A program made the translations under genes and the position numbers. 64,000 nt of DNA from Cordylochernes scorpioides (taxonomy: Eukaryota; Arthropoda; Arachnida; Pseudoscorpiones; Chernetidae). The notes beneath the pieces were generated by a model that saw nothing but the letters and a program-made list of their open reading frames with translations, was not told the DNA's origin and made no database searches. This document shows positions 22,394 to 33,997 of this stretch, piece after piece. The DNA is taken from assembly GCA_030710605.1 (NCBI GenBank), contig CP092876.1, positions 61,814,115 through 61,878,114 on the forward strand, in the 5' to 3' direction. Within the stretch, counting starts at the first letter, position 1. Every line of letters begins with the position of its first letter.

Positions 22394-22526
22394 TATATAT
22401 TAACGGAGATAGAGAAATAATGCTTGCTCTTTGCAATGAACCATTATGTACGCATTGAAGGAAAACATATACATGCTACCCTCTTGATGATTCGATTTTG
22501 TCCATCTAATAACTAAATATTGTCAA

Positions 22527-23261
22527 TCTATATATATAATTGCCTTATTCTGTCTGAAGCTCACGGATAGAATGCGCGCCCATTGGCTGCCGGCGAACAC
22601 GTGTCCTCCCTGCCCCCCTCTAGACAACCCTGTTATCAGCTGTGTGATACATACACCTGTCTAAAGGCCATTCTAGACAACCCTGTTATCACAGCAGTGT
22701 GTTACATCCACCTGTCTATACAGACCACCCTGTCTATAGCGACCACTGACCACCCTGCCTATAGCGACCACTCTAGACAACCCTGTTATCAGAAGTGTGA
22801 TACATCCACCTGTCTTTACAGACCACCCTGTATATAGCGGCCATTCTAGATAACCCTGTTATCAGCTGTGTGATACATAAACCTGTCTATAGCGGCCACT
22901 CTAGACAACCCTGTTATCAGCTGTGTGATACATCCACCTGTCTATAGAGTCCACCCTGTCTATAGCGGTCACTTTAGGCAACCCTGTTATCATCAGTGTG
23001 TTACATTCACCTGTCTATACAGACCACCCTGTCTATAGCGGTCACCTTAGGCAACCCTGTTATCAGCAGTGTGATACATACACCTGTCTATACAGACCAC
23101 CCTGTCTATAGCGGCCACTCTAGACAACCCTGTTATCAGCTGTGTGATACATACACCTGTCTATACAGACCACCCTGTCTATAGCGACCACCCAAGACAA
23201 CGTTTTTAAAATATATTCGCACCCGGGCAAAACCCGGGCGTTGCTCGGGCCATTCGTCTAG
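22527..23261 (+). mobile_element. Non-autonomous Helitron H2 carrying a minisatellite
   Basis: Starts TCTATATATATAATTG after an A. Ends with an AAACCCGGGCGTTGCTCGGG hairpin, CATTCGT and CTAG (23258-23261), followed by T. Its end is closest to the Helitron end at 409. About 590 bp of the interior is a 73-bp tandem repeat. Confidence 0.85.
22608..23200 (+). repeat. 73-bp minisatellite inside Helitron H2, about 8 units
   Basis: The unit contains TCTAGACAACCCTGTTATCA, a GTGTGATACATACACCTGTC block and ACCACCCTGTCTATAGCG. Some units are shortened. The open frames across it are a by-product of repetition. Confidence 0.9.
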
Positions 23262-23455
23262 TTACAACATAAAAACCTACTGTTCCTGTTCACTTTGCTT
23301 AGAATTTTTAATGAAACTGAATCCAAGAATTATGATCAAAGAGAAACTTATATTAAACAAATAAAACTTTTTTATTCGGTTAGCACTTATTTACTTGTGA
23401 TATTACACATACTCTGTGGTAACAATTAATTAATTAATATATATACAACACTTTC
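23262..23455 (+). repeat. Dispersed repeat pair, copy 1 (other copy 31944-32155)
   Basis: Shares TTTGCTTAGAATT, AATGAAACTGAATCCAA, TTCGGTTAGC, CTATTTACNTGTGA and ACTCTGTGGTAACAATTAAT with 31944-32155 in the same order. No ends or coding content identified. Confidence 0.6.
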
Positions 23456-24311
23456 TGATCGACTCTCCTAAACTCCCTCTTCACAGACTGCATGTACCTG
23501 GTAAAGATGGATGAATTGAATCTGAAGGTTTTCGAGAGAGAATTATCTTCAAAAAAATTGTGACATCTAAAATTGCTACTTTGCCATGAATGTAATCCAT
23601 CTCAAATATATTCGTCTATCTTCTTATTTTGTTGCTTATTTGTTTAATGTATATGTTTATTTAATGCTCCTTTTCTTGGTTTTTTATTTTCTTTTGACAA
23701 TTTTAATTTTTTTATAATCTTTTTTTTTATTGTGAAGATAATGAGGCAACGTTTTTATATTATTTTTTATATTAAGATATATAAATAAAAAATAATACTT
23801 TTAATTAAAAATCATTAGACCCTAATTACTCTCCATTGATTCCCTTTTTACTTAAACCAAAACACTGAGAAAATTAGAGATAAGAAACATATATATTATC
23901 ATAATATATATAAAGACATCAAAGACTCTCGTTTCTTATTATCTGTGTCTGAAGGATGAAAAATCATAAATAGGAAAGTAACATTACTGTCCACTATAAA
24001 GAAATATTAATTTTTATATATTTTATATTATTTATATTTTTGATTTCTATTCATATATGTAAATAATTAGCGATCTTTGTATATTCATAATCAATTTGAA
24101 ATGAATATCAATTTTTCTAATTGAAACTCTTGATTTTTAAAATATGTATTGTGCTTAGTGTTTTAACTTGAAACTCTTCTGATTTTAACGCTTACCTTAT
24201 TGCCTATATCTGGTAGCTTGTTGAAAGGCATAAAACAGGCCGAGTTTCAAATAAATTAATAAAACTTTATTGTGCAATTTGATCTTCTAATGTGCTTTGG
24301 TTATTAAATTT
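23456..24311. other. AT-rich DNA, nothing recognised
   Basis: No gene, repeat pairing or element end recognised. Confidence 0.4.
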
Positions 24312-24465
24312 TATGAAAATTCAAAACTATTATAGACGCGTATGATTTTTTTTACAAATTAAACAATTTCTACTGCCTTTACTACAATTAAATTTTAAAA
24401 TAATTATACGCGTCTATAATAGTTTCGAAATTTCATAACAGACGGCGCGCTAATGCGTCATAATT
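24312..24465. mobile_element. Small TIR element, arms about 36 bp
   Basis: CAAAACTATTATAGACGCGT near 24322 pairs with ACGCGTCTATAATAGTTTCG near 24425. The outer AGCGCGCC-type block (in reverse at 24440-24465) is also present at 31615, where a related copy lies. Confidence 0.65.
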
Positions 24466-25555
24466 AAATTTTATATCGATTTGTTTTCATTAAATGATGT
24501 ATATTGTTATCAAGTTGTCCCATAAATAATGGCCGTTTGGAAGCGACCAATTAAGGGCACCATATCTAAGCCAAACTTGAGCGTATTTAAACAAAATATG
24601 TACCATTAGAATCACAGCACTTATGCCAACGTGATGTCTGGTTGTCATGAGGCCTAAATATAGTTTTGCCTATTACATCTTGTTGTTTTGCATATTTGCT
24701 CTTTAAATATTTGTTCTTTGTGCACAATTTACATATTTTTAATTTAACGTATTTGTGCTATAAATAGGACTAAGAATAAAGTTAAGGTATCCAGTCTTAG
24801 GAAAAGAGTAGCCTTGTTGCCTTAAACTTCTTTCGTGGCCCGGAGCGACACGAAACATCTGAAGATAAATGAAATGGAAACCTGGCAATTAATTTAATGT
24901 GTAAAATATTCACAGGTTTACAAATATAATATTTTAAAGTGAGTGGTCCACATGTCGTTGTATAAATGTCTATTTAGTTTGAAACGATCAACTCGACACG
25001 ATGGCCGCAAAAAGGACTAACCAACCGGCTTTCTGGGCCTACTAAAATAAATGTGATTATAAATTAAATGATTAATTATCAATTAATGAATTCATTTCTT
25101 AGGAATTTTGACGTCTGTGGCTACTTCCTTTTTTATAGTTATAAATAGGTGAATGTCCACATTGGCTTACAAACTATCAAAGCCAAATGGAACTGATATT
25201 TAGAGGTAGATACTTCTTTAGACTGAACAGCTTATATCCCTTGAAATAATGAGTATTCCTAACCTGTGTTTTACTTCTATAACAATTGCAGCCTATATAA
25301 TACATAGTATAAAATAATAGAAAATAACCTGGAAATTAATCTGAACAAACCGGTTAAAGGATTCCCACAAATGAACCAAACTGTCATATCTAATTTTCTA
25401 CCATCGCGGGTTAAGGTTTAAAGAAATAAATATAATTATAAAAAGAATAAATGCCAAAATATGTGTAAAATAAACGGCATTATAAATATTTTGTTGAATA
25501 ATAGTCCCTGAAATTTATAAAACCTAGTGATCTGCTCTCACGTTTCCAAATAGGT
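24466..25555. other. AT-rich DNA, nothing recognised
   Basis: A slightly GC-richer patch near 24815-24850 (TTTCGTGGCCCGGAGCGACA) has no match in the window. No gene supported. Confidence 0.4.
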
Positions 25556-26975
25556 CCCACGCAGGCCATTAAGCGAGCCACATCGCAGGCTACACAGCAG
25601 ACGACAGAGCAGGTCATACAGCAAACCACACCGCAGACCACACAGCAAGAAACACCGCTGGTCACACAGCGAGCCACACCGTAGTTCACACAGCGAGGCA
25701 CACCGCAGCCACACCGCGGGTCACACAGCGAGCCACACCGCATGTCACACAGCGAGCCACATTGAAGGTCACACAGCGAGCCACACCGTAGGTCACACAG
25801 CGAGCCACACCGCATGTCACACAGCGAGCCACACCGTAGGTCACACAGCGAGCCACACCGTAGGTCACACAGCGAGCCACACCGCATGTCACACAGCGAG
25901 CCACACCGTAGGTCACACAGCGAGCCACACCGTAGGTCACACAGCGAGCCACACCGCATGTCACACAGCGAGCCACACCGTAGGTCACACAGCGAGCCAC
26001 ACCGTAGGTCACACAGCGAGCCACACCGCATGTCACACAGCGAGCCACATTGTAGGTCACACAGCGAGCCACACCGCATGTCACACAGCGAGCCACACCG
26101 CATGTCACACAGCGAGCCACATTGTAGGTCACACAGCGAGCCACACCGTAGGTCACACAGCGAGCCACACCGCGGGTCACACAGCGAGCCACACCATAGT
26201 TCACACAGCGAGGCACAGCGCAGCTACACCGTGGGTCACACAGCGATCCACACCGTAGTTCACACAGCGAGCCACACCACAGCCATACCGCGGGTCACAC
26301 AGCGAGCCACACCGCATGTCACACAGCGAGCCACATTCTAGGTCACACAGCGAGCCACACCGTAGGTCACGCAGCGAGCCACACCGCAGGCCACACAGCG
26401 AGCCACACCGCAGCCACACCGCGGGTCACACAGCGAGGCACACCGCAGCCACACCGCGGGTCACACATGGAGCCACACCGTAGTTCACACAGCGAGCCAC
26501 ACCGCGGGTCACACAGCGAGGCACACCGCATCCACACCGCGGGTCACACCGCAGCCACACAGCGAGCCACACCGCAGCCACACAGCGAGCCACACCGCAG
26601 GCCACACAGCGAGCCACACCGCAGGCTACACCGCGGGTCACACAGCGAGCCACACCGTAGGTCACACAGCGAGCCACACCGCAGCCACACAGCGAGCCAC
26701 ACCGCAGCCACACAGCGAGCCACACCGCAGCCACACAGCGAGCCACACCGCATCCACACCGCAGGTCACACAGCGAGCCACACCGCAGCCACACCACAGG
26801 TCACACAGCGAGCCACACCGCAGCCACACAGCGAGCCACACCGCAGGCCACACCGCAGCCACACAGCGAGCCACACCGCAGGTCACACAGCGAGCCACAC
26901 CGCAGCTACACAGCGAGCCACACCGCAGCCACAAAGCGAGCCACACCGCAGCCACACAGCGAGCCACACCAGACT
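25556..26975. repeat. GC-rich 24-bp minisatellite with 72-bp higher-order structure
   Basis: About 1.4 kb built on CACACAGCGAGCCACACCGN. In 25740-26190 it runs in 24-bp steps, and the variable tail cycles CGCATG, CGTAGG, CGTAGG, a 72-bp higher-order unit. From about 26400 on, shorter variants ending CGCAGC mix 22- and 15-bp-type steps. Because 24 is a multiple of 3, long frames stay open on both strands: SHSEPHRR-type repeats on plus, and RCGSLCDL and ARCVTYGV types on minus. These frames have no N-terminal context, so I treat them as non-coding satellite. Confidence 0.95.
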
Positions 26976-27085
26976 TAATCAAATCGCCGTCGGCCAAGGG
27001 ATGATGTTCGAGATTTCTCAAGGGAGAAGGATCATTATCTTCTTGCTTCTGGTCCAGCTTGCCGCTACACCTGACCTGATCCATT
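26976..27085. other. Unique segment between two satellites
   Basis: About 110 bp of mixed composition with no recognised function. Confidence 0.35.
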
Positions 27086-28430
27086 ATCCTTGTAACCTTG
27101 TCTCTCCTTGGTCTATTGTTCTGGTATTTTATCTGATACCTTTTACCTTATATTGTTCTGGTAGCTCTACCTAATCTATAGTTTTAGTGACTTTGTTCTA
27201 CTTGACCTATTTTTCTTGTGATTTTGTATTTATCGGATAAATGTATTTGTGAGCTTTGTCTCTAGCCGTTCTATTTTTCTCGTAATTTTCTTTTTACCAG
27301 ATTAACTCTTTTAGTATTTCATTTGTACCATATATTTTACTTGTGAATTTACCTAATTTATTGTTTCGGTGATTTTGTATCTACATGACCCATTTATTTG
27401 CAAACTTTGTCTTTACCTCTCTCAATCAGTACTCTGTTGTTGTCGTTGTCGTGTCCAATGAAGAGTCTCAGATCTCTCCATGAATCTTTATCATTGCAGT
27501 TGCAATATCTTCTATATTTGGTGTGTAAAGATGCTGTTCTGGGTCCATGTCTATATTCTGCAAGACTGCGGCCTTTCCTGGGCATGAGAATATGCGGGTA
27601 GTTGTTAGTTCCACACCAGTACAAATTTTGCATGTCCTGTAGGTTCTTGTGCCATCTGGATATATTGTAATTCCTTCGAAGTGTTTCCTTCTGAATCTTG
27701 TTAACTCAATGTTCTGATTACTTTATATTCACCTAAACCATTGTTATAGTAACGTTGTTCTTACTCAATCCATTGTTCTGGTAACTTTGTCTCTACCTAA
27801 GCCGATTTTCTGGTAGCCCTCTCTTCGCCTAAGTCATTGTCCTGGTAACCTTCTCTTCACCTCATTGTCCTGGTTACTTTTCTTTACTTGAGTCATTGTT
27901 CTGGAAATTTTGTTTTATCCAAGCCAATGTTCTTGTAACTTTAACTAATCCATTGTTCTGGTAAAATTAACTACTCCTTTGTAGTGATAATTTTATGTTT
28001 ACCCTTGATTGATTCTTTCTGTGTATACCAGATTTATTGTTCTGGTTAATTCATATTTACCTAATCCATTGTTTTGATTACTTTGTCCTTACTCTTTCCA
28101 TTGTACTGGTAAAGTTGTCTGCTTGCCTATTATTCTTCTAATTTTGTATATATATGTTTATTTTACTTGTATCTTTCTCTTTACATAAGCATATGTTCTG
28201 TTAACTTTATTTTTACCTGATTCATTGTCCTGGTAACATCAATTAATTCATTGTTTCAGTATTTCTGTGTTTAATTTATTAAATGTTTTGGTAATTCTGC
28301 ATCTACAAATTACTTGTTATGGTGATATTTACTCTACCAATTTATTTTCTTGGTGACGTTTGTTTTTACCTGATTTATTGTTCTGTTAATTTTGATTCTA
28401 CCTGATCGATTTTTCTTGCTAACCCTGAAC
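27086..28430 (+). repeat. Degenerate ~32-bp minisatellite
   Basis: The unit is close to ATTGTTCTGGTAACTTTG followed by TCTCTACCTAAGCC, repeated dozens of times with many substitutions. Interrupted by a LINE fragment at about 27420-27690. Non-coding. Confidence 0.85.
27415..27690 (-). pseudogene. LINE (non-LTR retrotransposon) ORF2 C-terminal fragment 1
   Basis: On the minus strand one frame reads PDGTRTYRTCKICTG, then TTRIFSCPGKAAVLQNI and a HLYTPNIEDIATAMIKIHGE block. This is the CxxC..H/C-rich zinc-finger tail found at the end of many LINE ORF2 proteins. A stop follows IHGEI. It sits inside the 32-bp minisatellite and is clearly a dead 5'-truncated insertion. The match to the second fragment at 30722-31000 supports the call. 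Confidence 0.65.
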
Positions 28431-28710
28431 CTTTGGTTCTATAATGGTAGTGCGGTTTCTTAATGAAGGTTGGTTTTCTCTAACCCCGGGTTTTAGTAGC
28501 CAAGTATTTTACTATTTAAGTTATTAAAATAGTATTTAAGGGAGTTAGATATTATAATATTGATATAGTTGATCAGTCTATAAATTAAATAGATAACAAT
28601 CTCTTTCTCCATCTCTCCATATGTACCCAAAATATTTCACAATATAGAACTGGTAATAAATATATTAATTATTTAAAAAATATATTTATTTAATTATTAT
28701 GTATCATATA
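28431..28710. other. AT-rich spacer
   Basis: Nothing recognised between the minisatellite and the first Helitron. Confidence 0.4.
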
Positions 28711-29404
28711 TCTATATATATAAAAATGAATGTATGTGTGTCTGTTTGTTTGTTCTTTATGCCTGACCAAACCACTCATTGGATCGCCATGAAACTTTGG
28801 GAAGTTATTTAGTATAGTACTGGTAAGGTTTCTAGCAAATAAAATTTTTGAAATAACTTTTCGTCAAGAAATAATCAAGATAAATATTCTAATTTATCTG
28901 TCATAATTCAACAATCTGCTCTAAATATTATCATGATGATACGATGATTTTGTAATGTAGAAAATTAGGAAAGACAAAATTCAGGATGACACGGCAATTT
29001 ATTTGAGACAAGAATAATGATACAATTCAAAGGCAAGATACTATTCCTTTAACTTCCAATTACCGAGGGAACCAATTAATATTGATTTTATTCAACTTAT
29101 CGAGTATTTTTCAAGGGACCGGGAAAAAATGTTCACTTTATCGAGAGATTCGTTAAACAAACCTTTACTCGGGTAAAACCCGGGGGAAGCCGGGTACATC
29201 CATACAAGAATAATGATACAATTCCAAGGCAAGATACTATTCCTTTAACTTCCAATTACCGAGGGAACCAATTAATATTGATTTTATTCAACTTATCGAG
29301 TATTTTTCAAGGGACCGGGAAAAAAAATGTTCACTTTATCGAGAGATTCGTTAGACAAACTTTTACTCGGGTAAAACCCGGGCGAAGCCGGGTACGTCCG
29401 CTAG
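28711..29404 (+). mobile_element. Non-autonomous Helitron H3 with internal duplication
   Basis: TCTATATATATAAAAATGAA begins after A28710. The element ends CCCGGGCGAAGCCGGG, TACGTCCG and CTAG (29401-29404), followed by T. The last ~200 bp, hairpin included, is present twice (about 29003-29200 and 29205-29404). The first copy lacks CTAG (it reads CATCCATAC), so only the outer end is a proper terminus. Confidence 0.92.
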
Positions 29405-29436
29405 TTATGAATATTTTTTATTATTTTTCTTATATA

Positions 29437-29938
29437 TCTATATATATATAAATGAATGTATGTGTGTGTGTGTCTGTCTGTCTGTCCTTTATGCCTGACC
29501 AAACCACTCATTGGAACGCCATGAAACTTTGGGAAGTTATTTAGTATAGTACTGGGAAGGTTTCTAGCAAATAAAATTTTTGAAATAACTTTTCGCTTTA
29601 AAATAATCAAGATAAATATTCTAATTTATCAGTTATAATTCAACAATCTGCTCTAAATATTATCATGATGATACGATGATTTTGTAATGTAGAAATTTAG
29701 GAAAGACAAAATTCAGGATGACACGGCAATTTATTTGAGACAAGAATAATGATACAATTCCAAGGCAAGATACTATTCCTTTAACTTCCAATTACCGAGG
29801 GAACCAATTAATATTGATTTTATTCAACTTACCGAGTATTTTTCAAGGGACCGGGAAAAAATGTTCACTTTATCGAGAGATTCGTTAGACAAACCTTTAC
29901 TCGGGTAAAACCCGGGCGAAGCCGGGTACGTCCGCTAG
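29437..29938 (+). mobile_element. Non-autonomous Helitron H4
   Basis: TCTATATATATATAAATGAA follows an A. The element ends with the same CCCGGGCGAAGCCGGG hairpin and CTAG (29935-29938) before T. Nearly identical to H3 without its duplicated tail. The two copies are 32 bp apart in the same orientation. Confidence 0.93.
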
Positions 29939-29984
29939 TATTATATATATATATATAAAAAAAGAAATTATCTGCTTGAATTTA

Positions 29985-30322
29985 GATCATGTTGAGGATT
30001 ATGGTAATGCAGTCGTGGGTAAAATTCTTTAAAGAATAATAATAAATATAGTCTTGATCAGATTTCTTTATTTGAGCTTAAGGACTATTTATGAAAAACA
30101 TAATTTGGTAAAAGTACTACCTAGCTTAAGGCGAGTAGAATAAGGAAAACAAAAGATTATTTACATAATGTACAAAGGTTTTGAGCCGGCCAACGGGATA
30201 CAACAACAACGAGTTTTCATAGGGGAAGCCTGACCTCTGGCGGACGATTTAACAGTATTTGTATCTATGAAATAAATTTTTAAATAAAATAATATTTTAA
30301 TATAACATATATATAAAGTATA
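29985..30322 (+). repeat. Dispersed ~330-bp repeat family, copy 3
   Basis: Block order matches 33998-34317: GGTAATGCAGTCGTGGGTAA, CTTAAGGCGAGTAGAATAAG, GAGCCGGCCAACGGGA, CATAGGGGAAGCCTGACC and an AT-rich AACATATATATAAAG end. Confidence 0.8.
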
Positions 30323-30720
30323 GTAATACCTGCCATACTATTTGAGCATTCCTATTTAAAATTACACATGCGAAATGAGAACTTGATAGCGCAATAGGAG
30401 TGTATAGATGGTTCTAAATTATTCAGAAGCTTGTGAAATATGGAATGGAATATTTAATCTTCACAAAACAACTATGCAATTGCTAAAGGTTTCGGAAAAC
30501 CAGTCAAATATAATTCATCACGACGAAGATATAGTAGGGAGGTATATCTATACGAATAATTCTAGATCCTCGAACATATATTTAGAGCTCTTCTAGGAGA
30601 TGCGTAAGATTCCCAATCAAATTTTCAACTACCTATAAATTATTTCAAACGGTATTCATCAATATTATATGTAAATGAAAATTTCATAATAACAATTTAC
30701 ATCAAAGGTAAATCATTATG
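30323..30720. other. AT-rich DNA, nothing recognised
   Basis: The frame at 30408-30596 shows no known domain. Confidence 0.35.
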
Positions 30721-30721
30721 T

Positions 30722-31000
30722 AAATGATTATAATTGTAGTGGTGTCATGTCCAAGGAGCAGATCAGATCAGTCCATGCACCCTGATCACAATACCGGCCA
30801 ACTGAGGTACCTTTTCCGTATAGATGTCTTATTCTGGATTGATGTATGCCATATAGAGGGCTGCAAGTATGGTCAGACAACTGTATATATGGTCCGAAGT
30901 GAGTTAAGTGTTGTGACAGTTATTGCAGTTCCTGTAGGTTTGTTTTTGATGATTTGATTCCATATAAAGGTTCCTGTCTAAGTTTATGATTATAATCTCA
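30722..31000 (-). pseudogene. LINE ORF2 C-terminal fragment 2
   Basis: The minus strand reads TYRNCNNCHNT, stop, LTSDHIYSCLTILAALYM, then DIYTEKVPQLAGIVIRVHGL. This aligns position by position with fragment 1 (TYRTCKIC...IFSC...LYTPNIEDIATAMIKIHGE), including the paired cysteines, the HIxSC box and the IxHG box. At least three in-frame stops show it is dead. Confidence 0.65.
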
Positions 31001-31210
31001 CTAGTGTTGAGGTAAAGACGCCATTATATGGCTCTAGAACTTGAAAGACCTAGATTGGAATGTATAATTCCAATTTGAATGCCATCTGTCCAAATATTCT
31101 GCAATTATATTTGGCAATATGATTCGTATGATATATATTACCAAATATTATATATGAATAATTTCCTTCAATAATAGAAAGAATAAGATGAAAAGGTCAG
31201 TGGTAAATCT

Positions 31211-31350
31211 TCTCTTCTTTAATTAAAAAGGCATATTTTGGATCAAAATATAAATTGTTTTACCAATATTTGAGTTGGCTGACTGCCAATATTTTCAAGG
31301 TATTATAACATATTTATGCGCCATATATGCCTTTTTAATTGAAGATCTAT
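31211..31350. repeat. Foldback-family member (degraded), inverted ends
   Basis: TTTAATTAAAAAGGCATATT at 31219 pairs with the inverted ATATGCCTTTTTAATTGA ending near 31346. Between them is an inverted, diverged copy of the GGTTGGCGTTCAGCC arm. Related to 4725, 6443 and 39464. Confidence 0.55.
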
Positions 31351-31611
31351 TTATGGATTGCTCTATTTTAAAATATTCTCTTCCGTTTCGACAAATTGAT
31401 CTCTATACTATTGTATCGTATGTTTTACATTTATGAAGGAGCTATTATTATAGATGCTTAAGAAAAATATGCATATAATAAATGCACGTATATTTTAGTA
31501 AAACAGGCCAATACAATAATAGAACGATCTGGAGATTAATTTGGCAAAATCGCTAATAATTTTCACCACTAATGAGCCAAATCCTCTCACACATTAAATA
31601 TTTTTTTACGA
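31351..31611. other. AT-rich DNA, nothing recognised
   Basis: No support for any gene or element. Confidence 0.35.
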
Positions 31612-31720
31612 TGCACTAGCGCGCCATCTGTTATCAAATTACAAAACTATTTTAGAGGCGTAATATTATTTTTAAAATAAAACAATTTCTACTGTCCTTA
31701 CTGCAATTTACACATTACTA
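31612..31720 (+). repeat. Copy of the small TIR element at 24312-24465 (one end plus centre)
   Basis: CACTAGCGCGCCATCTGTTA, ACAAAACTATTTTAGAGGCG and AAACAATTTCTACTG match 24312-24465 (partly inverted). Confidence 0.55.
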
Positions 31721-31943
31721 AGTTCTAGAGGGATATTCGACAATAAGTATCATAATAAATATATGGCCGAAATATTTGTTAAATTTAACAATGTATATAT
31801 GTTTATCGAATTACCAATTTATTTAAGGGATATTTAAGGGCTCAAAAATAAAAGTAGATAAGGGAAAATAATAATGAACAATATTCACTTTCTCAATAAG
31901 CATAAGAACAATTTTACGATGATATCTCAGTGATGTTGGGAGA

Positions 31944-32155
31944 ATTTGTTGACTTTGCTTAGAATTATTAATGAAACTGAATCCAATAATTATTAATTAA
32001 ACATATTTATTGATTTACAAGAGAGAGAACAAAATATAAAAGGGGAAACTAATATCAAACAAAGGAACTTTTTTCTGTTTCGGTTAGCGCCTATTTACCT
32101 GTGAGCTCACACACACTCTGTGGTAACAATTAATTAATATATATACAATAGAATT
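31944..32155 (+). repeat. Dispersed repeat pair, copy 2
   Basis: Same ordered blocks as 23262-23455 but with an extra ~35 bp in the middle. Class unknown. Confidence 0.6.
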
Positions 32156-32990
32156 AAATATTTACAAGAGGTTATTCTATATCTTCAAACTTTTATGTTG
32201 AAACCAAAGCGAGCAAATACAAAATAAAGGTAGATAGATAAATAGTTGATGAATTCATTGATATATAATACTTTTTATGGGTTTTTGAGTTATTTCACTG
32301 AGGGGATATTTATTTATGCCCATATTCAAGCCCCTTGTTTAAAGAATATTGATAATATATTCCAAAAAATGGAAATATAACTTTTCAATATTTTCATATA
32401 TGTTCTAATAGTTTCCTCGTTTGCAATTTAATGTTATTCTAAATACTCGGCTATACCCACGCATATATGAAAACGAAATTGTGAATGAGCATTCAATATA
32501 AGAGTTTAACAAAATTATCATAAAAAAATATTTTAAATAAAATTGCAATACACAAAATCACAAAGCGTTCTTTATTATTTATTCTATTTCAAATTTATAA
32601 ATTATTTATATGATTCCTATTGAGAAAATATAAAGGAGGTAGAAATGTATTCATAAATTGGAATTAAATTCTCGAATAGGGATATAGTATAGGACAATGA
32701 ATATCTCTTTTTGTATTTTATTTATGTTTATTGAAGACTATAGCAAGCGTATAAATATTTGATTTATATTATTTTATTCACATATGAATTGAAAATGAAT
32801 AAATTTCAGATAAGTGTTTTTATAATATATTTACTGATATATATTTTTTATTTAGTAAATAGAATAATAAATATAAAAATGTATATATATATACTCTCTA
32901 TATAGTATTTGCTATATATATATTCATAATAAAATAATATTGTAACTAAACAATAGCCACCGTAAACTATGATAAATTTGAAATTGTTAT
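32156..32990. other. AT-rich DNA, nothing recognised
   Basis: Long A/T tracts and TA runs. No gene supported. Confidence 0.4.
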
Positions 32991-32992
32991 TA

Positions 32993-33917
32993 CAAGGTGG
33001 GATCAATAAATAAGGTGAATTATAATTTATTTAAAAAAATAAGAACGATATTAAAATTTAGGACATGATTTATTCAAAATAATCACCTTGGATTTCTATA
33101 CATCGTCTCCATCGTTCTGGCAACTTGTAAATACCCTATTTATAGGCACTCTTAGGAAGCGTGTGAAAAATATCTTGCACCACTTTCTGGACATCTTCAT
33201 CCGAGTCAAATCGCTTTCCCTTTAACTCTTTCTTTAGTAGTTCAAAAAGGAAATAGTCAGAGGGAGCTAGGTCTGGACTATATGCAGGATATTCTAAAAC
33301 TTCAAAACCTAATTTAATGATTGTAGATACAGTTTTACATGATGTATGCGGCCTTGCATTATCATGAAGGAAGAGAACACCTTAACTAAGCTTCCCTCTT
33401 CTTTTGTTTCTTATACCGGGCTTTAGCTTATTTACAAGGATGTCACAATAAAGGTCGCTCTTCATACGTTGCCATGATATATTTCTATCCTCCTAAATTA
33501 AGTTTTCAACCGCATTTATCGTGCTTGGCGTCGCTGTAACACTTGGTCGTCCAGGTCGCTCAATATCGGAACATGTAATTCGTCCATTTTTGAACTCGTT
33601 AGCCCATTTATAAATGTTTTTTGAGACATACAAGACTCACTATAGATAATTTTCATTTTTTGGCTTATTTGAGATGTTTGAATACCTTCTTCATTCAAGA
33701 AACGAATAACTGCACGTTGTTCAAGCGTGGTGCAATCCTTCAAGGGAGCTTCCATTTTAGTTTATTTATAAGTCTCGCGCCGCGCGTGGGAAAAAAGAAC
33801 AGAACACCTTAAATAGTCTCTCGATGTTTAATTTTAATATTCTGTGGTTTAAATTATTTTTGCTTTTTTACTTTTTAAGAAATGAGATAATTCACCTTAT
33901 TTATTGATCCCTTCTTG
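32993..33917 (-). mobile_element. Internally deleted mariner transposon (925 bp)
   Basis: GGGATCAATAAATAAGGTGA followed by ATTAT is present as perfect inverted repeats at 32999 and ending at 33911. They are preceded by CAAGGT/CAAGAA, and TA occurs just outside both ends (32991-32992, 33918-33919). About 350 bp shorter than a full mariner. Confidence 0.9.
33070..33755 (-). pseudogene. Mariner-type transposase with internal deletion and frameshifts
   Basis: The N terminus starts at 33755 (MEAPLKDCTTLEQRAVIRFL), with an HTH region and, after a frame change, DIERPGRPSVTATP. Downstream pieces read YCDILVNKLKPGIRNKRRG, FLHDNARPHTS and SPDLAPSDYFLFE, ending LPERWRRCIEIQGDYFE with a stop at 33070-33072. 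The second and third catalytic Asp residues are visible, but the segment with the first one (the GDE box) and about 100 residues around it is missing. So this is a deletion derivative that could be mobilised only in trans. Confidence 0.87.
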
Positions 33918-33997
33918 TATAAGCAATATATTTCTATATATATATATATATATATGTTATGAAAAAATTGATATTTTTCTGTTGATTTTTGATTATC

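Noticed and set aside
22608-23200. CRISPR array, because of regular repeats
   Set aside because: Units are contiguous 73-bp tandem repeats without unique spacers, inside a Helitron in a eukaryotic genome.
25480-27174. Long ORFs on both strands over the 24-bp minisatellite
   Set aside because: They are open because the repeat period is a multiple of three and the unit lacks stop codons in several frames. There is no unique N terminus or domain.
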